This document shows positions 15,316 to 21,797 of a stretch of DNA of 25,426 nt, piece by piece. The position numbers were made by a program, and so were the translations under genes. Within the stretch, counting starts at the first letter, position 1. Each line of letters begins with the position of its first letter. Origin of the DNA: a virus. The stretch covers positions 1-25,426 of IMG/VR virus record IMGVR_UViG_3300022540_000299, one strand, 5' to 3'. A model generated the notes under the pieces. That model had not been told where the DNA came from. It searched no databases and saw only the letters and a list, made by a program, of their open reading frames with translations.

Positions 15316-16074
15316 TTAACGTCCGTATCCGGGGTATGTACTTTGGTCGTGTGCTCTCCACTTCTTACGCTTCTGCCACGTCCTTTGCCGCTTGTTTCGT
15401 ATAACCTCTTCCCTATAAGAAGTGTCGTTTAAATCTACTTGCTTCAGCTTTGCTAGACAGTGTCTCTTAGCTTCTGAGACAAGGTAGGGGAAGGACTCAG
15501 AAGGGAGGTCAGGAATAGAAGCATCTGCTAATACAAGAGATGGTTCTAAATAACCTAGCACTTGTGTCTTACTATTCTGTAGATTAGTCTCTATTGAGCT
15601 GTCATAGCTGTCAAAGACAATGTATTCATCATCAAAAGATGTCCAGTATTGGGGGGCTGTATCATTGACGATCTTTAGGTTGGCCCCACCAAAGTCTGCA
15701 ATCAGGTCTGTATCTGAGTGGTCTGTGTTCCTGTTGTTTGTTAACGCAAGGAAGTCTAAATTCTCCAGATAGGTTATTTCTTGAAAGTATTGATTCGTCT
15801 GAGTGGAGGTACGTATATCATACCCTACAGAAATAAGCTCCATCACCTCTACAGGCATCTTCATGTGTGAGGGGGTGGCAGAGGTTGTTGAATCAAGTTT
15901 GAATAAACTCTTTAAATGAGGCTGATGTTCCCTTACCATCAAGTCCACATAAGTTGTCTTAACAATCTGAGCTACTTGTAAGGACTCCGTAGTATCAGAT
16001 ATTGAATTCACTTCATCACTATCTAGGTCGGAAAGCACATCTTGTACTATATCTAAGAGCGTCTGTTTTGCCAT
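15316..16074 (-). CDS. Tail tubular protein A (T7 gp11-like, head-tail adaptor)
   Basis: A 252-aa protein of the gp11 type, which joins the portal to the nozzle. It begins with a helical segment (TLLDIVQDVLSDLDSDEV) typical of the family, followed by a beta region (HMKMPVEVMELISVGYD) and a C-terminal helical part (YLVSEAKRHCLAKLKQVD) ending in a basic tail (KRQRTWQKRKKW). Length is close to the usual 190-250 aa. It lies two genes upstream of tail tube B, as in the T7 order except for the inserted 57-aa gene. The start is in a TAATG overlap. Confidence 0.82.
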   Translation of the reverse strand: MAKQTLLDIVQDVLSDLDSDEVNSISDTTESLQVAQIVKTTYVDLMVREHQPHLKSLFKLDSTTSATPSHMKMPVEVMELISVGYDIRTSTQTNQYFQEITYLENLDFLALTNNRNTDHSDTDLIADFGGANLKIVNDTAPQYWTSFDDEYIVFDSYDSSIETNLQNSKTQVLGYLEPSLVLADASIPDLPSESFPYLVSEAKRHCLAKLKQVDLNDTSYREEVIRNKRQRTWQKRKKWRAHDQSTYPGYGR

Positions 16075-16622
16075 TATCCCGGCATTCCCATCATAAACAT
16101 ATACATCTTATGTATAATTATATTGCCTGAAGCAGTCTTAGCAAAGATTTCAAAGTAGTCATTGGTGACAAGTTCTTCATCCCAGTGCATAGAAATCTTT
16201 TGGTAGTTTGCGCTATCAGCGGTTTGAACCATATCGGCCCCTGCCTCTTCAACCCCATTATGGAAAACAGTAAAGAATACATCTTGACCACTCCCTGTGG
16301 AGTGTTTAAAAACTATATCCGCAACCATATGTACGTGCCTATTAGCTGCACCTGTGTAGGTTAGCCTCCCTGCACCATCACTAGTGAAGTCACGTAGATG
16401 AGTAGAAGTTGTAGATACCGCAACCTTTGTGTATGCTGTAGGAGCAGTTAAGGTTGTACCTGTACCTATATCTGAATAGTATATACCCCCATGAGGGTTG
16501 GCGAACTCCCATCCTCCACTCCCTACGCCATCTGCGACATATACTTCAGATGAAGTAGCAGCAGCAATACCCTTAGGTTCAGGGAGTTCAGGATCAGTGA
16601 CAGTGTTTAGTTCTATAGCCAA
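16074..16622 (-). CDS. Beta-rich structural protein, 182 aa, TTG start
   Basis: A 182-aa protein with a Gly/Thr/Ser-rich first half (AAATSSEVYVADG, GGIYYSDIG) and a second half of alternating hydrophobic strands (HVHMVADIVFKH, DVFFTVFHNGVEE, DYFEIFAKTAS) that looks like a jelly-roll or C1q-like head. This would suit a capsid decoration or a small appendage. The only start is TTG at 16622, with GGAG 6 nt upstream; the next in-frame Met is about 97 residues in, so TTG must be used. The stop overlaps the tail tube A start. No family name can be given from reading alone. Confidence 0.65.
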   Translation of the reverse strand: MAIELNTVTDPELPEPKGIAAATSSEVYVADGVGSGGWEFANPHGGIYYSDIGTGTTLTAPTAYTKVAVSTTSTHLRDFTSDGAGRLTYTGAANRHVHMVADIVFKHSTGSGQDVFFTVFHNGVEEAGADMVQTADSANYQKISMHWDEELVTNDYFEIFAKTASGNIIIHKMYMFMMGMPG

Positions 16623-16634
16623 AATAGTCTCCTA

Positions 16635-16883
16635 TTAAGCGTCAGCCATTAAGCCATGAGCTTCTAAAATATCTAAGATAGCGTTAATCTTACCACCAAG
16701 AACACCATCGTTTGCTTCTAATTCATCTACAGTAGGAGTGGCACTAGTTGTCAGTGTATCTCCTGTGAGGGTTGCTCCATCTAATGCGTCTACACAATCA
16801 GCTACAAGTGTCTGTTGGTCAGCAATCAATGGATTACCACTACCGTCCGCTGTAAAACCTTTTTCTGCAATTGGATTTGCCAT
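16635..16883 (-). CDS. Small structural protein, 82 aa
   Basis: An 82-aa acidic protein with the sequence style of short phage head or neck proteins (starts MANPIAEKGFTADG, Thr-rich middle, ends in a helix AILDILEAHGLMADA). AAGGAAA lies 5 nt before the ATG. It is the first gene after the mid-operon terminator, so its transcript level should depend on terminator read-through or on an unseen promoter. A head-fibre or decoration role is a guess from composition and neighbours. Confidence 0.6.
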   Translation of the reverse strand: MANPIAEKGFTADGSGNPLIADQQTLVADCVDALDGATLTGDTLTTSATPTVDELEANDGVLGGKINAILDILEAHGLMADA

Positions 16884-16900
16884 TTTAATTTCCTTTAATT

Positions 16901-16936
16901 AGTAAGAAAGCCCTCACATGCAAGCAGAGGTGAGGG
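16901..16936 (-). terminator. Mid-operon intrinsic terminator after the capsid genes
   Basis: On the minus strand CCCTCAC pairs perfectly with GTGAGGG (7 bp, 12-nt loop; plus-strand arms 16911-16917 and 16930-16936), followed by CTTTCTTACT. It falls in the only sizeable gap of the late operon (16884-16953), just after the coat and possible decoration genes. The U-tract is interrupted, so partial termination is more likely than a full stop. The position matches T7 Tphi, which sits right after the coat gene and lowers expression of later genes. Confidence 0.65.
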
Positions 16937-16953
16937 ACGTATCTATTTACAGT

Positions 16954-17433
16954 TTAAACGATGTATTCTACAACAACACGAGCCTTGCCTGTCAACAGAT
17001 CGTCAGCAGAAGGGGCTACATATAGTTCACCAGCGGCAGTACCAACGGTAAGGCCAACCAAAGCACCAGAACCAACGGTACGACTACCTACAACAGCAAT
17101 AACTGTCTGTGTAAGATTAGCCGCTGTTAACAGACCATCAAGATCAATGTCTGTACCGTCAGCTTGCTCCAAGCCAATCAGAAGATCGGACGTGGTGGAA
17201 GTAGAAGTGAACGCAGTGAGAACCTCGAAGTGAGCCGAGACAATCGTTGCATTAGCTGGAATAGAGACTTCCTGATTAGTGGAGCCTCCCGTGGGAAGAT
17301 CATCATAGTCGAAAATCCATGTAGCAATCTTCTTCTGATCTTTACTTGTGTATGTGCCACCATACTTTTCATCTACAGAACGAGGGCCGTAATGGCTATT
17401 CACTCCGCGAACGGCATCTGCTTCTAAACCCAT
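16954..17433 (-). CDS. Possible head decoration protein, 159 aa
   Basis: A 159-aa protein directly downstream of the major coat gene. Start 17433 is preferred over an upstream in-frame ATG because AAGGAG lies 7 nt before it and the longer version would overlap the coat gene. The C-terminal two thirds is beta-rich and hydrophobic (QEVSIPANATIVSAHFEVL, TVIAVVGSRTVGSGALVGLT, KARVVVEYIV), like a compact virion-surface protein. There is no signal peptide. Being placed between coat and terminator implies co-expression with the coat at a high level, which fits a stoichiometric decoration protein. The family is not recognised. Confidence 0.65.
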   Translation of the reverse strand: MGLEADAVRGVNSHYGPRSVDEKYGGTYTSKDQKKIATWIFDYDDLPTGGSTNQEVSIPANATIVSAHFEVLTAFTSTSTTSDLLIGLEQADGTDIDLDGLLTAANLTQTVIAVVGSRTVGSGALVGLTVGTAAGELYVAPSADDLLTGKARVVVEYIV

Positions 17434-17444
17434 AATAGTTCTCC

Positions 17445-18425
17445 TTAGTATGTTGAAGCTGAGGTGATGATGCAAGCCAAAGTGTCAACACGTTGAGCGC
17501 CGAAGCCAAAACGAGCAGAAGTCTGGAACTTATCTTCACGGTTTTCAGAATCTCTCCAACCTTCTACGGATGGTTGAGTGCGGGTGGCCTTCATCATTGG
17601 CTTGGTATTGTCATCAAGTACAGACATGAAGATGTTAAATACATCCCCAACAACACTTGAATCATTAGCCAAGCTGTAGGAAGAAGCATCAATAGCTTCT
17701 ACAGCGGCAGCTACAGGTAGCTTGTTAGAGGTGTAGAAGTCAAAACCAAAGATATTACGGATGAATTTATGATCACGCGCAAAACCTTCGGTGACAATAC
17801 CCTCGAACATTGGGTTGTTGCTTACATTGACAATATTGGTGAGGCTATTAAGTGTAGCTTCAACAACAGAATCAACAATAGCAATACGACCAGCCTGAGG
17901 TACGTTAGCTTTATCGAAAGCAAGCTTCATGGCTACGATGTCAGCCATAGTCATATTACGACTAGTACCACCATCACCACCAGCAATCCAACGATGTGGA
18001 CGACCGTTGACTAAGTTTACACTAGCAGCGGTCTGAGCATCATTACAAGCCTGAAGATATTTAGTCTCCGTGCTCTCAGCAATACCGCGAGTGGCTTCCA
18101 TTGCTTGCATAGCCATCAGGCTTTCAATCTGACTACCATCTTGACGCAGTTCATCACTTACTAACCAAGCATCACCAATGTAATCTGTGATGGTGAGGGT
18201 AAGAGTGTTTGTATCAATTGGAGTGAAGTTCATTGGTGTACCTTCAGCTACATCCTGAACTGTACGTGAACCTACCGTTTTGATATTAAGGGTTGTACCA
18301 GAGGCGAAGTCGCTAACATCACGAGCGAATCCTTCTGGTAAGGCCATATCGGGCAAATTCTCAACGATAAACGCGCTGTATTGCTGTGCCTCGATAAAAG
18401 CAGTTGTGTTATTACGATCTGACAT
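17445..18425 (-). CDS. Major capsid (coat) protein
   Basis: A 326-aa protein that would assemble the icosahedral shell, probably with the HK97 fold. Support is its place after the scaffold, its length, and coat-like features: an N-terminal helix (AFIEAQQYSAFIVENL), a beta/E-loop-like region (GTTLNIKTVGSRTVQDVAEG), a long spine-like helix (ESLMAMQAMEATRGIAEST), and A-domain-like strands and helices (RIAIVDSVVEATLN, FIRNIFGFDFYTSN). It ends with a beta-rich segment (GFGAQRVDTLACIITS). AGGAGA lies 7 nt upstream of the ATG, a good ribosome site as expected for an abundant protein. No protease gene lies nearby, so a non-cleaved coat is likely. Confidence 0.82.
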   Translation of the reverse strand: MSDRNNTTAFIEAQQYSAFIVENLPDMALPEGFARDVSDFASGTTLNIKTVGSRTVQDVAEGTPMNFTPIDTNTLTLTITDYIGDAWLVSDELRQDGSQIESLMAMQAMEATRGIAESTETKYLQACNDAQTAASVNLVNGRPHRWIAGGDGGTSRNMTMADIVAMKLAFDKANVPQAGRIAIVDSVVEATLNSLTNIVNVSNNPMFEGIVTEGFARDHKFIRNIFGFDFYTSNKLPVAAAVEAIDASSYSLANDSSVVGDVFNIFMSVLDDNTKPMMKATRTQPSVEGWRDSENREDKFQTSARFGFGAQRVDTLACIITSASTY

Positions 18426-18445
18426 TTATATGTCTCCTGAGATAA

Positions 18446-19177
18446 TTATGGATTCTCAGCTAGTACCTTTTGGCCTGCGGCTCTCCACCCTGAAATGAGG
18501 TCTTTAGTGTTCCCACTCATACCTACATTAATCGAAGGTGCTTCTGCTTGCTTACCTAAGTTAATAGCATCTGAATTGATAGTGGAAGTCTCAACATGAG
18601 GCATACCACTATTTGATCTCGAACTATCTGATACCAACTTCAGGAAGGCTTTAGGTGATCTAGCAGCGGCTTCTGCGAGGAAGCTCACTGACACTCCTAA
18701 TTCCTTTGCTACAGCAGTGGTCACTGCCTCGCGCTTATCTCCATATAACTCCAGCATAGCGTCATCGGCGGCTTTAAGATTTGCTGCCTGACTCTCCTCT
18801 GCTGTAATCTGTTGGTATACACTTCGAGCTTCTTCTCTCATTGTTTTCTGATCTGGGGCAGGAGCCGCTGGTATGGCGGTCTGATCGTTGTCAGCTTCTA
18901 ATCGAGATACTACATCGTCTAGTTTGGTAGCGTTGGCCTCGGCCTCTCTTAATCGAGCGTTCTCGGCTTCTAGGTTCTCAATATGCTGTTGAGCATGTGG
19001 AATAGCCCCTAGAGCTACTTCAACTGAACTATACTTCTTTCCTTCTCCTACAAACTCTGAGGCTATGGTCGGCACTACAGGGGCAGCTGGAGCTGGTGCA
19101 GGGGGTGTAACCGTGGTTACAACTTCTGCGGGCACATCGGTCGATGCTTCAAACGAACTGGATGGTTGGTCACTCAT
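18446..19177 (-). CDS. Capsid assembly scaffolding protein
   Basis: A 243-aa protein just before the coat gene. It has a disordered Pro/Ala/Thr-rich N-terminus (about 1-45, with PPAPAPAAPVVP), a coiled-coil segment (about 60-98, HIENLEAENARLREAEA), a charged helical middle (KTMREEARSVYQQITAEE), and a C-terminal helix-rich end (LISGWRAAGQKVLAENP) of the kind that binds coat in other scaffolds. T7 gp9 and P22 gp8 share this acidic, helical character. It would direct procapsid formation and be lost on packaging. AAAGGA lies about 10 nt upstream. Confidence 0.75.
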   Translation of the reverse strand: MSDQPSSSFEASTDVPAEVVTTVTPPAPAPAAPVVPTIASEFVGEGKKYSSVEVALGAIPHAQQHIENLEAENARLREAEANATKLDDVVSRLEADNDQTAIPAAPAPDQKTMREEARSVYQQITAEESQAANLKAADDAMLELYGDKREAVTTAVAKELGVSVSFLAEAAARSPKAFLKLVSDSSRSNSGMPHVETSTINSDAINLGKQAEAPSINVGMSGNTKDLISGWRAAGQKVLAENP

Positions 19178-19180
19178 CTT

Positions 19181-19429
19181 TTATTTATCCTTTGGTAATA
19201 GGTCAATTACTTTTCTATATGTACGTTGTTCACCAAGCTTATCTGCCTGAAATTCAGGCCAAGCAGATAGGGAATAGTGATCCTTTTTTGCAGCATCCTT
19301 GAGAGAAGCTGCTAAATCTTCCTCTAAGATTTCTCTTAGTGTTTGAAAGAGCTCTAACTGAGAAAGAGCTAATCTCTTAAACTTTTCTTTCTCTTCTTTA
19401 TTCTTATTCTTAAACCATTTTATATTCAT
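19181..19429 (-). CDS. Charged helical hypothetical protein, 82 aa
   Basis: An 82-aa protein that begins with a very lysine-rich helix (WFKNKNKEEKEKFKRL), then a Leu-rich helical stretch (ALSQLELFQTLREILEEDL) and a conserved-looking C-terminal half (HYSLSAWPEFQADKLGEQRT, KVIDLLPKD). No membrane segment. The only possible start is ATG 19429, which has no Shine-Dalgarno at normal distance; the nearest good one (AGGAAA, 19456-19461) is separated by an inverted repeat. Located between the basic proteins and the scaffold, it is likely a head-assembly accessory protein, but I do not recognise it. Confidence 0.65.
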   Translation of the reverse strand: MNIKWFKNKNKEEKEKFKRLALSQLELFQTLREILEEDLAASLKDAAKKDHYSLSAWPEFQADKLGEQRTYRKVIDLLPKDK

Positions 19430-19462
19430 ATATAAGTATATACTGTCTGTATATATTTCCTA
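19430..19462 (-). promoter_or_regulatory. Shine-Dalgarno/hairpin/start-codon element upstream of the 82-aa and scaffold genes
   Basis: Reading the minus strand, TAGGAAA (TAG is the stop of the basic 86-aa gene) is followed by TATATAC-AGACA-GTATATA, a perfect 7-bp inverted repeat (19437-19455), then CTTATAT and the ATG at 19429. If the repeat folds, AGGAAA comes within 7 nt of the start; unfolded, it is 26 nt away. The A/T-rich stem is weak, so folding would be conditional. Alternative readings are a protein-binding operator or part of a promoter (a TATACT hexamer overlaps the repeat, but no -35 is convincing). Confidence 0.5.
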
Positions 19463-19720
19463 TTTCGTTACACTCTTCCTCAATCTTTTCTCAATTGAGC
19501 TACTCATCCGTTTGAGTTCAGCTGTATCTTTGTCAGCTTGCTTGGTTAGCTTTTCGGCATGTTTCTTGCCTCTTGCTTGCTGGAAAGGTATCTTCTTAGG
19601 GGCAGCTTTCTTCTTCTTCGCTTTCTTCTTGAGAGGCTTCTTTGCCTTGCTCTTTCTTACAGCCACTTTACCAGCCGCTATGAGAGCCGTAGCTGCACTC
19701 TTCAATAGTCTACTAGCCAT
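19460..19720 (-). CDS. Lysine-rich basic protein A, 86 aa
   Basis: An 86-aa protein with about 24 lysines and 6 arginines, packed into runs (KKPLKKKAKKKKAAPKK at about 27-43) after a short Ala-rich helix (AATALIAAGKVAV). The Lys/Ala/Pro style is like histone H1 tails or other DNA-condensing phage proteins. GGAAG lies 8 nt before the ATG, which overlaps the stop of the adjacent basic gene (TAATG). Position between portal and scaffold suggests a virion or packaging role such as DNA binding in the head, but that is inference. Low-complexity composition limits homology calls. Confidence 0.65.
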   Translation of the reverse strand: MASRLLKSAATALIAAGKVAVRKSKAKKPLKKKAKKKKAAPKKIPFQQARGKKHAEKLTKQADKDTAELKRMSSSIEKRLRKSVTK

Positions 19721-19992
19721 TATTTAGTCTTCCTTTTTGCTGATTTAGTTCGCTTAAAGCTCCTATTCTTACTAGGACTCTGTAGCTTAGTGGAGCCTTT
19801 GGCCTTAGGTTTTGAATGAGCTACGTCCTTTCCATCACCGTTACCATATGTCCCAGCATTACGGTTCGCTTTGTTGTTCTCAGCCCGCCTCTTCTTTACC
19901 GCTTTCTTCTTATGGTAGTTCTTATACTCAGACTTGTAGTCCCTGCCAGTGGCTTTTGTAGTACCTTTCTTTTTCTTCTTCTTGATTGGCAT
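19720..19992 (-). CDS. Lysine-rich basic protein B with HNH-like remnant motif, 90 aa
   Basis: A 90-aa protein with about 26 lysines, starting with MPIKKKKKKG. Beyond the basic runs it has an ordered-looking pattern: DYKSEYKNYH, KKRRAENNKANR, GDGKDVAHSKP, then SPSKNRSFKR. This resembles a family of short phage basic proteins with a DGKDVxH...N pattern reminiscent of the first half of an HNH nuclease. The second histidine pair is not evident, so catalysis is doubtful. GGAGG lies 6 nt before the ATG, which overlaps the portal stop (TAATG). A DNA-binding role near portal and terminase is plausible. Confidence 0.65.
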   Translation of the reverse strand: MPIKKKKKKGTTKATGRDYKSEYKNYHKKKAVKKRRAENNKANRNAGTYGNGDGKDVAHSKPKAKGSTKLQSPSKNRSFKRTKSAKRKTK

Positions 19993-21785
19993 TACAAACC
20001 TCCTCCTTGAACAACCTCTTCATCAGCCCCCGGTTCTAGGGAGGTCATATTCTCTGCCTGTAGCTCCTGTACAGCTGAGTTAACAATCTGCTGTGTCTCT
20101 GCTTGCTCTAGTACAGCTATATTATCCTGTACTAAATCATGCTTAGCTAGGCCCGGAAGGTCTTCAAACAACAGACGAGCAAGCTTCTTATCAGATACAT
20201 GGTTAAGGATTCCCGGCTTTATAGCAGCCATTTGCATAGCCCCAGAGAGGTTCTGAATGAGCTGGGCTGTAGCAGCGAAGTGTCGAGCCCCTACAGGACG
20301 TAGCTTACCTGAGGCTGTAATATCCTCTTTAGTAATATTAATAAACTCAGCTACGCCTACATCATCGTCCATCACTCGAATGAGGTCTGAGCTGTCTAAA
20401 TTACGTCTAGCCACCTCTAAGAACTGATTCAATACCTTCTCAATGATATTAATTTCAAAGTTGGTGGTCTTCTCTTGGAAGATACGTCCAGCTGCATTAT
20501 CTAAGCTCTGCACTTCAAAGGCTGTCTTCTCACCGGGGGTACGAATCCCCATAGCTTGTTTAGGAGCACCAGCCATCTCTTCCATCTTAGCTTCTAATAT
20601 TTCAATCTTATTCTCAGCTGAGATTACACCACTGAGGTTCTTCCCTAGCTCAATAATCTCTGCATCTTCACCACCAATAATCTCAGCCCCCGGCTCCCAG
20701 ACATACTGCTCTACATCGCCCTTGATTAATACAGGGGGGAGAACAGAGAGGTCTTGTGCATCAGCGCCTAGATTCTCTAAGTGGTTGATACGGTATTGTA
20801 AGCCTACGAGGTTGTCTAGTGGCCCCATTGCATATAGGTTATCTGGACGAAGTCTCCAACCACAATGTGTTTTAGTAGAAGCACCGAGCCAAGAAGGGTT
20901 GGGTTCACTACGAGCAATGTAAGACCTGTCATACACCGTAATACGATAGTCTTTTAGCATTGTATGTGTATAGCGGTCGTAGATAGTTCCTTCAAACTCT
21001 AGGATTTCTACATAGTTTGATTGGTAGTAATCCAATAGAGAACTGAAGCCATCAACTGAATAGCCTGTAGCCTTCGCTACATCGTTAGCATCATATGTCC
21101 CGATGTTATTACGGACAGCCTTCATATTATCAAGGATAGTCTGATAATGTGCATTCTCTGGATGAGACTCTAGTTCTAGCTGTATCTCACCAAACGTCTT
21201 TAAATGACGTGTGATCTTAGGTGTGTCTTCAAAGGAGGCAGCTGTAGGGTTGAATACAATATCTAGAGGGCTCCTACGCAATAACTTAGGGCCGATATAC
21301 CCCGGAATCTCTTCGCCTGTATGGGGGTCAATCTTCAGCTCTTTTACATATGTCACTTCACCAATACAATTACCATAATCAATATAGTCATACAAGAGTT
21401 GGCTAATCGTCTGTCTGAAATCTGACAGCTTTATCTTATTCTCCATATAAGCAAGGATGGCTTCTCGTTTCTGCTTAGTATCTCCTTCTTTGTCTGCTCC
21501 TTCCCATTTCATCCAATCATCGTTGGGGAAGATAGCTGAGATGTAGTTAGCGTGGAGGTTATCTCTTATCTGACATATCTTGGGAAGATGTGTACTATTC
21601 TTCCAAGGGAGTTTATTATTCGTAGTGCTCTTTGTATCTGTAGCAAAGATGTAGTTGCGTAGTTCGGTTTTCTCCTCAACCCAGCCCCCACGCTTATCTT
21701 TAAACTGAACGTAGGTGTCTACAATGTCAGCTGCTAAGTCTTCCTGACTTAGTATGTTTTCAAGTTCGAGTACCTTACCTGACAA
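19992..21785 (-). CDS. Portal (head-tail connector) protein, TTG start
   Basis: A 597-aa protein at the position and size of podovirus portals, which form the dodecameric DNA gate in the head. Features include an N-terminal helical region (VDTYVQFKDKRGGWVEEKTE), aromatic-rich wing segments, the GAPKQAMGIRTPGEKTAFEV stretch common in connectors of this type, and a Gln/Glu-rich helical C-terminal barrel region (VLEQAETQQIVNSAVQELQAE). The start is TTG at 21785 with AAGGGG 8 nt upstream; the next in-frame Met is about 90 residues in and would lose conserved-looking sequence, so TTG is favoured. It follows large terminase with a 12-nt gap. Confidence 0.85.
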   Translation of the reverse strand: MSGKVLELENILSQEDLAADIVDTYVQFKDKRGGWVEEKTELRNYIFATDTKSTTNNKLPWKNSTHLPKICQIRDNLHANYISAIFPNDDWMKWEGADKEGDTKQKREAILAYMENKIKLSDFRQTISQLLYDYIDYGNCIGEVTYVKELKIDPHTGEEIPGYIGPKLLRRSPLDIVFNPTAASFEDTPKITRHLKTFGEIQLELESHPENAHYQTILDNMKAVRNNIGTYDANDVAKATGYSVDGFSSLLDYYQSNYVEILEFEGTIYDRYTHTMLKDYRITVYDRSYIARSEPNPSWLGASTKTHCGWRLRPDNLYAMGPLDNLVGLQYRINHLENLGADAQDLSVLPPVLIKGDVEQYVWEPGAEIIGGEDAEIIELGKNLSGVISAENKIEILEAKMEEMAGAPKQAMGIRTPGEKTAFEVQSLDNAAGRIFQEKTTNFEINIIEKVLNQFLEVARRNLDSSDLIRVMDDDVGVAEFINITKEDITASGKLRPVGARHFAATAQLIQNLSGAMQMAAIKPGILNHVSDKKLARLLFEDLPGLAKHDLVQDNIAVLEQAETQQIVNSAVQELQAENMTSLEPGADEEVVQGGGL

Positions 21786-21797
21786 GATTTTATCCCC

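Noticed and set aside
15167-15361. 64-codon minus-strand frame rich in Arg crossing the tail tube A stop
   Set aside because: It is a different frame of the same stretch. The 57-aa frame has the ribosome site and exact fit between stop and start codons.
16884-16910. Sigma70-like promoter after the mid-operon terminator on the minus strand
   Set aside because: TTGCAT with a 17-nt spacer is present, but the -10 candidate (AATTAA) matches the consensus at only three positions. This is not enough to call.
19430-19459. Phage-type single-subunit RNA polymerase promoter in the AT-rich gap
   Set aside because: There is no T7- or SP6-like consensus, I noticed no second copy of the sequence elsewhere in the window, and no RNA polymerase gene is present here.
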